Shown here: one piece after another, positions 5,526-12,483 of the stretch
Numbering within the stretch: the stretch's first letter is position 1
Layout: each line of letters starts with the position of its first letter
NCBI RefSeq assembly: GCF_945952095.1
Contig: NZ_CAMFHL010000112.1
Span: 1 to 21,151, forward strand
DNA: 21,151 nucleotides
DNA from: an uncultured Arsenicibacter sp.
GTDB taxonomy: Bacteria > Bacteroidota > Bacteroidia > Cytophagales > Spirosomataceae
Direction of reading: 5' to 3'
Notes under the pieces: model-generated
What the model saw: only the letters and a program-made list of their open reading frames with translations
The model's database searches: none
Told to the model about the DNA's origin: nothing
Position numbers and translations under genes: made by a program

Positions 5526-7862
5526 TTATCGTTTCAGCAGCCAGACATCCGAAATGCGGGATTGCTTCCGCCAGTTCAGATGCGATTCCTCCGGCTCATC
5601 GAACGTGACCGACAACTGACCGTCCATCGTCAGGCTGAGCGGCACGATCCACTCCTTAAACGTTTCGGCTTCGCGGTTGTAAACGACTGGCTCCAGCCGC
5701 TTGCCGTCGACCCGTAACAGGGCCTCCCCGTATCCGGCCACGCGGATGACATACCGCGCGCCGGGCTCCAGATTGGTGTAGGTCAGGGCCGGTGCCCGCT
5801 GAAACAACTGCGACGATAACCTTGCCCGGCTACTGCCATTGTCCCACCACGCGACATCGGTCGCATCATCAGAAAGCGTCGTTACGCGGGGGCCCTTACT
5901 GACATTTGACACATCGTCATAATAGCTGCCCGGTCCGGGATTTTCCCAACCTGCCAGTACCTTTACCCGTTCCAGCTGCGCCGCTTTCGTGGGCAGACTC
6001 TTCAGCTTGCCGCACTCATCGGTCAGCCACCAGCGGTTATTGAGCGGATAATCCACAAAATCGAGCAGTGCCCCCCGTTCGTATCCTTTGGCTTTGTATT
6101 TCGGCACACTCGTCTGCAGGCCGATGGACGCGTATAAATCCGCACAAAGTGCGTCAATCTTCGCCCGTATATCCGGCGAAACCGGTGCTTTATCGGCCCG
6201 GTTAATCACGTCCAGCGCTTTCGTTACCGCATCGTCAATTGTTGATTCAGTCGCACCGGCGAGGATCCCATTAGCTTCCTGCTCCAGTTTCTGCTCGTAC
6301 AGCTGCCGCCGGCGCGTGTACACATCGTAATTGGCCCGCAACAGACACAGCTGCCACCGCCAGTTGCCTGCCAGCTTCGGCTGACCGGCCTCCAGCGCCT
6401 TCCAGAAGGCATACGTCGCTTCGACCCCACCGTTTTGGGCCAGCGGGCCTTTCCAGTTCTGTTCCAGAGCCAGCATTCCGCTTGCCGCCTGTCCGGCCAC
6501 TGTCGGATTAAAGAAAAACCGGCTGTATTCGGTCAGGATTTCGGTTACGTCTTTTGCCGGCTCAAACGCACGCATGCTCCAGATCACTTTGTTCACATCG
6601 TCGTGGCAACCATCCGAATAAGCCACAAACCCATCCGTAAACGGCCCGAACGTGCCTTGAATCCGCGCCGACGCAAACGGCCTCGGGTTGGCCGGCTCCC
6701 GACCCAGCGTCAGCGCATAGGCCTGATCCCAGTGCTCAACCGGAAATTCGCAGCGGACAGTATGCGTAATGTCCGGGTACTGCCGGTGGCCGTATTGTTT
6801 CGGCAACCGGTACCGCGTTTCGGCCATCGGCGGACTACTCGGCCCTGATACGACACCGGCAAACCAGGCAGGCTTCTGTTGATCGAGATAGCGGTAGAAG
6901 TAATCGACCTGCTCTACACTAAAGCCCTGCAACGACAGCCAGACTTTTGCCTTCGGGTGGTACTTCACCAGCCGGTCATGCAGGTCTTTGAGGAATGGCA
7001 TTACCTCGCGCGGGTGGTTATCGCCCGGATCACCGCCAGGCACAAAAATATGGTCAAGGCGCGGGCACTGCCGGTAAAAGCTTTCGTGCATGTCCAGTTC
7101 GGCTTTCCGTTTCGCCGCGTCATGCAGCTCAAACGTGACCGGTGTCCAGACCCAGTAGTCCATATCGTACTGCCGGCAAATATCGCTCATCTTAATCCGC
7201 ATCTCCGCCGCCGGTATGTGGAAGTGGACGCTCGGGTTTTCATCTTCATGAAACGGAATACCTTCTACAGAATTTGACCCGAAAATTGCCAGATCGCGGA
7301 TATACTGCTCAAACTGCGCCACCGTCCAGGCATCGTACGAATTGGCGGTGGTCCGGTAGCCGAGCTGGTGGCCGCGGATCGGATAAGCCGGCGACAGCGC
7401 CACATCCGCCGCATCGGGCAGCCTGAGCTGTGTGGCATCCATCTGCAACTGCCGCAGCAGCCAGCCAGCCCCGAACAATATGCCCCGTGCGTCGGCCCCG
7501 ATTATCCAGACGGTTGTGTTGCCCCCCTGCTGTCCGGTGACCACCCGGAAGCCTTCCGGTTTGCGTTCGGCCACCTCACCTGTCCGTACCGGCACATCAA
7601 CACCGTACAGAGCCGCGTCGGTTGACAACGCCAGCGCAATGACTACGCCGCCTGTTTTCGGCCACGTTTCGGCCTGTTTAAGCGTTGTGGCCGTACGTTT
7701 TGCTATTTCTTCACGAAGCATACGCGGTGCCGTTTCGCGCATCGGCTGCGGAATCGACGGCGATACAAGCAATACAGCCTTTTGCAGATTGACCGGTCCG
7801 GCCAATAGTATCTGAAGGCTGCACAAGGCAACCCCGATTGCACTAATCAGAAATCTCTTCAT
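5526..7862 (-). CDS. Large secreted glycoside-hydrolase-like protein (alpha-glucuronidase/GH20-type N-terminal domain)
   Basis: 778 residues. MKRFLISAIGVALCSLQILLAG is a signal peptide, and this ATG at 7862 lies 17 nt after the aminotransferase stop behind an A-rich leader. An upstream in-frame ATG at 7994 would add 44 non-homologous residues overlapping the aminotransferase. After the signal peptide, residues of about 25-150 resemble the alpha/beta domain that precedes the barrel in GH67/GH20 enzymes (VWIIGADARGILFGAGWLLR). Next comes a probable TIM barrel: YPIRGHQLGYR, FGSNSVEGIPFHEDE, YDMDYWVWTPV, FVPGGDPGDNHP, KVWLSLQGFS. The last 130 residues look like a beta-sandwich (YVIRVAGYGEALLRVDGKRL, DGQLSVTFDEP). 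Acidic candidates for catalysis lie in the barrel, but I cannot name the pair. It is predicted to be periplasmic and to act on a glycan or glycoside; substrate unknown. Confidence 0.75.
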   Translation of the reverse strand: MKRFLISAIGVALCSLQILLAGPVNLQKAVLLVSPSIPQPMRETAPRMLREEIAKRTATTLKQAETWPKTGGVVIALALSTDAALYGVDVPVRTGEVAERKPEGFRVVTGQQGGNTTVWIIGADARGILFGAGWLLRQLQMDATQLRLPDAADVALSPAYPIRGHQLGYRTTANSYDAWTVAQFEQYIRDLAIFGSNSVEGIPFHEDENPSVHFHIPAAEMRIKMSDICRQYDMDYWVWTPVTFELHDAAKRKAELDMHESFYRQCPRLDHIFVPGGDPGDNHPREVMPFLKDLHDRLVKYHPKAKVWLSLQGFSVEQVDYFYRYLDQQKPAWFAGVVSGPSSPPMAETRYRLPKQYGHRQYPDITHTVRCEFPVEHWDQAYALTLGREPANPRPFASARIQGTFGPFTDGFVAYSDGCHDDVNKVIWSMRAFEPAKDVTEILTEYSRFFFNPTVAGQAASGMLALEQNWKGPLAQNGGVEATYAFWKALEAGQPKLAGNWRWQLCLLRANYDVYTRRRQLYEQKLEQEANGILAGATESTIDDAVTKALDVINRADKAPVSPDIRAKIDALCADLYASIGLQTSVPKYKAKGYERGALLDFVDYPLNNRWWLTDECGKLKSLPTKAAQLERVKVLAGWENPGPGSYYDDVSNVSKGPRVTTLSDDATDVAWWDNGSSRARLSSQLFQRAPALTYTNLEPGARYVIRVAGYGEALLRVDGKRLEPVVYNREAETFKEWIVPLSLTMDGQLSVTFDEPEESHLNWRKQSRISDVWLLKR

Positions 7863-7879
7863 TGTTGTTTTTTCGTAAG

Positions 7880-9115
7880 TCAGACTGCCCGTACTGCCCG
7901 CTGAATTTTCCGGATGGCTCCGGCAAACAGTTCCATATCTTCGCTGGTCCCCAGCATGGCGTGTTGCAGAATCCAGACACCCTCCTCCCGGCACGCCCGT
8001 TCGGCTACCTCACAATACACCTGGCTATAGTCTGCCGTTTCGGGCAAGGCATAACACATAAAGGTTTTGTTCTGAAATAAGGGTTGCCGGTAAAGCGGGT
8101 GCGGATACCCGCGGAAGCAGGGTACTCCTTCGGCCGCCAGCCGCTCCACAAACTCAATTTTAGACAGCCCGCCCCCGAATGCCGCAGCATCATACCGGAA
8201 AATATAGAGGTGATAACAGTGCAGGGTTTCGCCGTGGCCGCGCGTCAGGGGCGTAATACCTTCGACATCAGCCAGTAATTCATTCAGGTACAAGCCATTC
8301 CGGTTACGGGTCTGCGTCTGCTCCTCCAGCCGTTTCAGCTGTTCGGTCAGCAGAACGGCCTGCATCTGCGTGATGCGGTAGTTGCAGCCGGGATTATAGT
8401 GATCATACCATTGCCCGCCCTCGATACGGCCAACGTTGCGGAGCGAATGCATCAGCCGGTACAGTTCCTCATCGTCCGTCACAACGATACCGCCCTCACC
8501 GCTTGTCAGGTTTTTCGAAGACTGAAAGCTAAAGCTGCCGACATCGCCGATGGAGCCGAGCTTGCGCCCCTTGTATTCGGCGCCGTGGGCATGCGCGGCA
8601 TCCTCGATCACGCGGAGATTATGCCGGCGGGCGATGTCCATGATGGCCTCCATATCACAGGCCTGACCGGCAAAATGCACCGGAATAATCGCCTTTGTCC
8701 GTTCGGTAATGGCGGCCTCAATGGCCTTAGGGTCAATGTTGTAGGTATCCGGATCAATGTCCACAAACACCGGAACACAGTTGGCCTCCACCACCGTTGA
8801 GGCCGTAGCGATAAACGTATACGGCGGAACAATCACCTCATCGCCGGGCCTGACACCGCAGGCGATCAGGGCCAGCCGCAGGGATACCGAGCCATTGACA
8901 CAGGTGATGGCGTATTTGCTGCCACAGTATGCCGCAAAGGCTTTTTCGAACGCCTCGACCTCATCCAGACAGTCGGGATTGCCCCACTTGCCGGAGCGTA
9001 CAACGGCAGCAACGGCATTCACTTCCCGCTCATCAAATACGGGCCAGGGAAAGGACCTGGTCACGGTCGGCTGACCACCGTCAAAAGCCAGCATATCTAT
9101 TGTAGATGCATTCAT
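7880..9115 (-). CDS. DegT/DnrJ/EryC1/StrS-family PLP aminotransferase
   Basis: 411 residues, normal for the family. Visible hallmarks are GSVSLRLALIACGVRPGDEVIVPPYTFIAT, the aspartate of EDAAHAHGAEY (Asp172) that contacts the PLP ring nitrogen, and SFSFQSSKNLTSGEGG with the Schiff-base lysine Lys201. NYRITQMQAVLLTEQLKRL follows later. It is a cytoplasmic enzyme that aminates keto-sugars or keto-cyclitols. The sequence style (CGSKYAITCVNGS, RNVGRIEGG) recalls the AHBA-synthase/scyllo-inosose aminotransferase branch, but substrate assignment is inference. It leads a two-gene minus-strand unit with the secreted hydrolase, which starts 17 nt after its stop. An exported hydrolase paired with an internal aminotransferase suggests handling of an amino sugar or cyclitol. 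Confidence 0.9.
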   Translation of the reverse strand: MNASTIDMLAFDGGQPTVTRSFPWPVFDEREVNAVAAVVRSGKWGNPDCLDEVEAFEKAFAAYCGSKYAITCVNGSVSLRLALIACGVRPGDEVIVPPYTFIATASTVVEANCVPVFVDIDPDTYNIDPKAIEAAITERTKAIIPVHFAGQACDMEAIMDIARRHNLRVIEDAAHAHGAEYKGRKLGSIGDVGSFSFQSSKNLTSGEGGIVVTDDEELYRLMHSLRNVGRIEGGQWYDHYNPGCNYRITQMQAVLLTEQLKRLEEQTQTRNRNGLYLNELLADVEGITPLTRGHGETLHCYHLYIFRYDAAAFGGGLSKIEFVERLAAEGVPCFRGYPHPLYRQPLFQNKTFMCYALPETADYSQVYCEVAERACREEGVWILQHAMLGTSEDMELFAGAIRKIQRAVRAV

Positions 9116-9264
9116 GTTCCGGAGATGTTAACTACCCGTAATACGATAAAGCGCATTTGACGTACTACTTTTCAGTCCTTTTTTCTCCCGCGGTAGTCTG
9201 TTTAACCAACCGGACCGTAGTATAAACAGTTCGTTCTCAAGGAAACTCCACAGCGTATCACATC

Positions 9265-10551
9265 ATGCTAACCAACAAACAGTATATCACAGCCTTACTA
9301 CTGGCTGGAATGTCGCTCGGCACGGCCTGGGCAATCCGCGGACAATTCGGCCATGAGCAGGGTGCCGCCTGGGCCGGTACGATTGGTGCCCTTGCGGTTA
9401 TTCTGATCGCCAAACGTGCGGACTGGTACAACAAAGCACTGAAAGCCGCTCTTGCCGCCGGGCTGGGCTGGGGCATCGGCGGTATTATGAGCTACGGGAA
9501 AGTAGTCGGTTTCGGCCGCGGCAACGATTTCGGTAATGTCTATTACGGTCTGGTGATGCTCCTGCTCATTGGCGGCATCCAGGGCTTTCTGGGTGGCGGG
9601 TTGTTTGGGCTGGCCCTGTCTGACTCATCCATCAAACCCGTTAAATGGCATCTGCTGGTTATTGAAATGACGGTCGGGGCACTGCTGACCTACTTTTTCC
9701 TCATCGAGCAATGGGGCTGGCTCATGACTCCGCCGCGCTCCGAACTCTGGGCCGCGTGCCTGGGTATGGGGCTGGCACTGCTGACGTTTACGATCCGCAA
9801 CCAGCAACGTGCAGCCTTGCGGGTGGCGGCGTTCAGTAGTCTGGGCGCCGGTTTCGGTTTTGCGTTCGGGAATTTTCTACAGGTAATGGGCAGTGCGTCT
9901 GACCTTTCCTTTAATTTCTGGAATGTGATGGAGTATTCGATTGGCTTTTTTGGCGGTGTGGGTATGGCCTACGGGGCGTTTACCTCACAGTGGGAAACCG
10001 TGGTCGAACGGCAGGGCGCGCATCCGGTCTATGTTCCGCTGGCAGTTATCAGCGTACTGATTCCATTCGTCGTATGGGAGCAATCGTTCGAGACAGGCCG
10101 GCTTGAGGGCGTTTACCGGAACCTGATGAGCGGCGATGTCTTCACGGCAACCCGCTTTACGCAAATCGCCGCCCTTGTACTGATCGCCGGGGTAGCAACC
10201 TACTGGTTTTCACGCTTTCAGCCGGCACAGGGCGACAATTACCTGCGGCTTGGCTATCCGGATGTCCAGCAGTTTTTTCTGGTCCACTTATCGCTGTATA
10301 TCCTGCTGAGTTTCCTGATTACCGGTTCCATAATCAGCACCTACCGGCCGGAACAGTTTCTGTACATTGTTAACCTGATTCTGACAGGCTTCTTCCTGAA
10401 GCGCACCAAACCGATTTTTTCGGAACAGGTGTTTCACTACAGCAGACTGGCGCTCGGATTTGTTATTGTGCTGGTATTTATTGCCCTGATCACACTGGTA
10501 GCCATCAATTCGCACGAAGAACTGGCCGGTGTCAACAAGCGGTTCGAATAA
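9265..10551 (+). CDS. Polytopic membrane protein of unknown family
   Basis: 428 residues with about 12 hydrophobic segments, beginning ITALLLAGMSLGTAWAI and ending FVIVLVFIALITLVAI. Glycine-rich helices are conspicuous (GLGWGIGGIMSYG, GGIQGFLGGGLFGLAL, GFFGGVGMAYGAF), as in transporters, and short polar loops carry charged motifs (RGQFGHEQGA, GFGRGNDFGN). I do not recognise a named family. It is divergent from the aminotransferase/hydrolase pair with a 149-nt gap, so co-regulation is possible and a transport or sensing role for the same compound is a reasonable guess. Its stop is only 3 nt from the convergent response-regulator stop, with no hairpin between them. No signal peptide cleavage site is evident. 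Confidence 0.75.
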   Translation: MLTNKQYITALLLAGMSLGTAWAIRGQFGHEQGAAWAGTIGALAVILIAKRADWYNKALKAALAAGLGWGIGGIMSYGKVVGFGRGNDFGNVYYGLVMLLLIGGIQGFLGGGLFGLALSDSSIKPVKWHLLVIEMTVGALLTYFFLIEQWGWLMTPPRSELWAACLGMGLALLTFTIRNQQRAALRVAAFSSLGAGFGFAFGNFLQVMGSASDLSFNFWNVMEYSIGFFGGVGMAYGAFTSQWETVVERQGAHPVYVPLAVISVLIPFVVWEQSFETGRLEGVYRNLMSGDVFTATRFTQIAALVLIAGVATYWFSRFQPAQGDNYLRLGYPDVQQFFLVHLSLYILLSFLITGSIISTYRPEQFLYIVNLILTGFFLKRTKPIFSEQVFHYSRLALGFVIVLVFIALITLVAINSHEELAGVNKRFE

Positions 10552-10554
10552 ATC

Positions 10555-11046
10555 TCAGCTATCGAGCTTATTAAACGGAGAAGGAGTTTCTGAACCATCT
10601 AACGGCTTTTGCGGCAAACTAACCACGTCGCCCCAATACTGACGCAGGGCGCCCATATGCTGTTTCCAGCCACCGAAACTCATTGGCTTTTCCAGAAACG
10701 ACGTAGCGCCGGTTTCGTATGCCTTCCGGATCCGTTCGTCATCGGCCAGTGATGACAGGATTACCGTGGGCATCTGCTGCCCTTTGGGGTGGTTGCGCAG
10801 CTGTGGTAAAAACGACAGCCCGTCCATTACACCGGGGCCAAGATCAATATCCAGTAAGACAAGTTTAGGCAATGAATTATCCGCGTTTTCAAGATAAGAT
10901 AACGCTTCCTGCGGATGTGTAAAGCCCAGAAATTCTGCCTGAGGGAACGTTTTGCGGGAGGCTCTTTTTACAATTTCAAGTACATCCGCATCATCATCAA
11001 TCAACAGAATCGGAAATGTTGTGTGCTGATCAACCATCGCATCCAT
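10555..11046 (-). CDS. Stand-alone CheY-like response regulator
   Basis: 163 residues made up of one receiver domain plus a short polar tail. The phosphorylation pocket is complete: the acidic cluster IDDDAD (residues 16-21), phosphoacceptor Asp66 in LVLLDIDLG, Ser98 in VILSSLAD, and Lys120 in FLEKP. There is no DNA-binding output domain, so it should act through protein contacts, as in a phosphorelay or a CheY/Rcp-type system. The start may be 11046 or the in-frame ATG at 11037 (MVDQHTT); both precede the domain. No histidine kinase is visible nearby, so it is an orphan here. It is convergent with the membrane protein gene. Confidence 0.88.
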   Translation of the reverse strand: MDAMVDQHTTFPILLIDDDADVLEIVKRASRKTFPQAEFLGFTHPQEALSYLENADNSLPKLVLLDIDLGPGVMDGLSFLPQLRNHPKGQQMPTVILSSLADDERIRKAYETGATSFLEKPMSFGGWKQHMGALRQYWGDVVSLPQKPLDGSETPSPFNKLDS

Positions 11047-11337
11047 GATACAAGTGCTTTATAAGGAACGAAAGACTTCATATCAGAACAGACGTAGATC
11101 ATTGAAGCCTATACTCTATAAGATAAGTAAAGATACTGCATTTTTACAACTTCCTGTCTTCAATTACCTTTTATCTACATTATAACTCTAATCTTCTCTT
11201 TTTGTTGCGCGGGCTCAATTATTGATGTTACCGACTTAATTTCTACTATACTTAACATAAAATTTATAAACCAAAACAGCATTTTATGGCACACATTTAA
11301 ATATTCAATGATTGTATTGCATCCTTATGTAAATTAG
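11047..11337. other. AT-rich gene-free stretch
   Basis: Together with the promoter region it makes a 347-nt gap between the response regulator and the small membrane protein. It is clearly more AT-rich than the flanking genes. I see no convincing reading frame or RNA gene. The only structure noted is a weak 8-nt inverted repeat, CATAAAAT at 11256-11263 against ATTTTATG at 11281-11288. It should contain the response regulator's promoter, which I could not identify. Confidence 0.5.
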
Positions 11338-11368
11338 TTGATTTATACTTTTAAACAGTTTACTTTTA
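11338..11368 (+). promoter_or_regulatory. Candidate Bacteroidetes promoter for the small Cys-rich membrane protein
   Basis: TTG at 11338-11340 is followed by exactly 20 nt and then TACTTTTA at 11361-11368, matching the Bacteroidetes layout TTG-N19-21-TAnnTTTG except for the last base. The implied start of transcription near 11375 leaves a leader of about 20 nt before the ATG at 11394. Confidence 0.5.
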
Positions 11369-11393
11369 GGTATACATCAAACTCAACAACGCT

Positions 11394-11660
11394 ATGGCCA
11401 CCCTGCTCTCCTATGCCTGGATTGTACCTGTAGTTTTTGTGATTGTTTTTTTTGCCCTGAACGTACGGCTAAAACCCGTTTGCCCAAGCTGTGGCAGACG
11501 ATCTACTGACAGGATTAAACGTCCGTTTCTGATAAAAAAAATATTATTTTTTCTCCCGCTTCTGTACATGCAATGCTGGTTTTGCCACAAAAAGTATTAC
11601 CACTTAGCGATAGATAAAAAATCTCCTAAAAATAAAACAGGCAGCCTCAACGCTCCCTGA
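11394..11660 (+). CDS. Small membrane protein with zinc-ribbon-like cysteines
   Basis: 88 residues. One strong N-terminal helix (WIVPVVFVIVFFALNV, about residues 9-25) is followed by CPSCGRRS and, near residue 61, CWFCHKKYYHL: two CxxC pairs that could bind a metal ion. A hydrophobic stretch IKKILFFLPLLYM lies between them, so the pairs may sit on one side of the membrane close to the surface. The C-terminus is Lys/Asn-rich. I recognise no named family. A plausible promoter lies just upstream. The last 14 nt overlap the 3' end of the convergent phosphodiesterase gene. The gene is more AT-rich than its neighbours. Confidence 0.6.
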   Translation: MATLLSYAWIVPVVFVIVFFALNVRLKPVCPSCGRRSTDRIKRPFLIKKILFFLPLLYMQCWFCHKKYYHLAIDKKSPKNKTGSLNAP

Positions 11661-12483
11661 TTAATAACGCCTCTTTGACATTTTGCACAAAATCCGTCTG
11701 AATGACATCAATACCGTTTTGCACCGCAAGGCGGTATTGTTCTTTTGTTTCAAAATAATCAAGGGCATCCGAAAAAACAAGGATATTCAGGGCATGCAGC
11801 CTTTTGATAAGCGATGGTGTAAGTGCCTGCCACTTCACATCGAAGGCGTACGGCTTCAGCCTAGCAACTTTGGCATCAATATCGGCTTCGCTTTTCAGGC
11901 CCGGCATGATACGGGCAGCCGGCAGTAGCTCCCTGAGTGCCGCCAGGTAATCGTCCGTTCCGTAGAAAACCGAGGTACCGGCCAGCGAATACGATTGTAA
12001 GGCGGCGGCTAATGGCGCCGGCAAAACGTCTTTGCAGTCGACATAAAGCGCGGCTTGCTTTTGATGCGTTTTGTTCCAGTCCGTCAGCAACCGGCACACG
12101 TCGTCCAGCGTAGGAATCCGCTCCTCTGCATATGCCTCACCGGTTCCTTTCCCTGCCGAAAGCTGACGCAGTTCAGCGGCCGTCTTTTCCTTCAGCGGCC
12201 CATGTCCTGTGGTCGTGCGGTCCAGATTACCGTCGTGCAGGATAAACAGCTGCCCGTCCTTACTCGTCCGGACATCAATTTCAATGTAATCGACCTGCAT
12301 GGCCAGTGCGGCCCTGAAGGTGGCCAGCGTGTTCTCGGGCAGGCCGGGCATGGCTCCCCGATGGGCCGAAACGCCGACGTATTTTTTCTTCATACCTGGC
12401 TGGGCAGCTGTTTGTCGGTGACTCAGTACCAAACATACGGTAATCAGCATAATAAACAGGTTGTTACTCATTGTCCGGGTCAT
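11647..12483 (-). CDS. Exported glycerophosphodiester phosphodiesterase
   Basis: 278 residues with an N-terminal signal segment (NLFIMLITVCLVLS...TAAQ). The GDPD TIM-barrel signature is complete: AHRGAMPGLPENTLATF (His41, Arg42, Glu50, Asn51), YIEIDVRTSKDG (Glu68, Asp70), and LHDGNLDRTT (His83), plus a lysine in YVDCKD (Lys151). The family hydrolyses glycerophosphodiesters to glycerol-3-phosphate and an alcohol, using a metal and two histidines. The ATG overlaps the stop of the upstream metallophosphoesterase gene by 4 nt, a sign of translational coupling; a second ATG lies 12 nt further in. It is the last gene of the minus-strand SusCD-linked group. The lack of glpT/glpK nearby leaves the fate of the product open. 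Confidence 0.92.
   Translation of the reverse strand: MTRTMSNNLFIMLITVCLVLSHRQTAAQPGMKKKYVGVSAHRGAMPGLPENTLATFRAALAMQVDYIEIDVRTSKDGQLFILHDGNLDRTTTGHGPLKEKTAAELRQLSAGKGTGEAYAEERIPTLDDVCRLLTDWNKTHQKQAALYVDCKDVLPAPLAAALQSYSLAGTSVFYGTDDYLAALRELLPAARIMPGLKSEADIDAKVARLKPYAFDVKWQALTPSLIKRLHALNILVFSDALDYFETKEQYRLAVQNGIDVIQTDFVQNVKEALLIRER

Noticed and set aside
5410..5619. Frame of 69 codons after the CPBP gene
   Set aside because: It begins directly at the preceding stop, crosses the inverted repeat and enters the antisense of the hydrolase.
6435..7277. Plus-strand frames of 132-137 codons within the hydrolase gene
   Set aside because: They are shadows produced by the codon bias of the minus-strand gene, with low-complexity Arg/Pro-rich translations.
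7863..7994. 44-residue N-terminal extension of the large secreted hydrolase
   Set aside because: It overlaps the aminotransferase 3' end and would bury the clear signal peptide that begins at the ATG at 7862.
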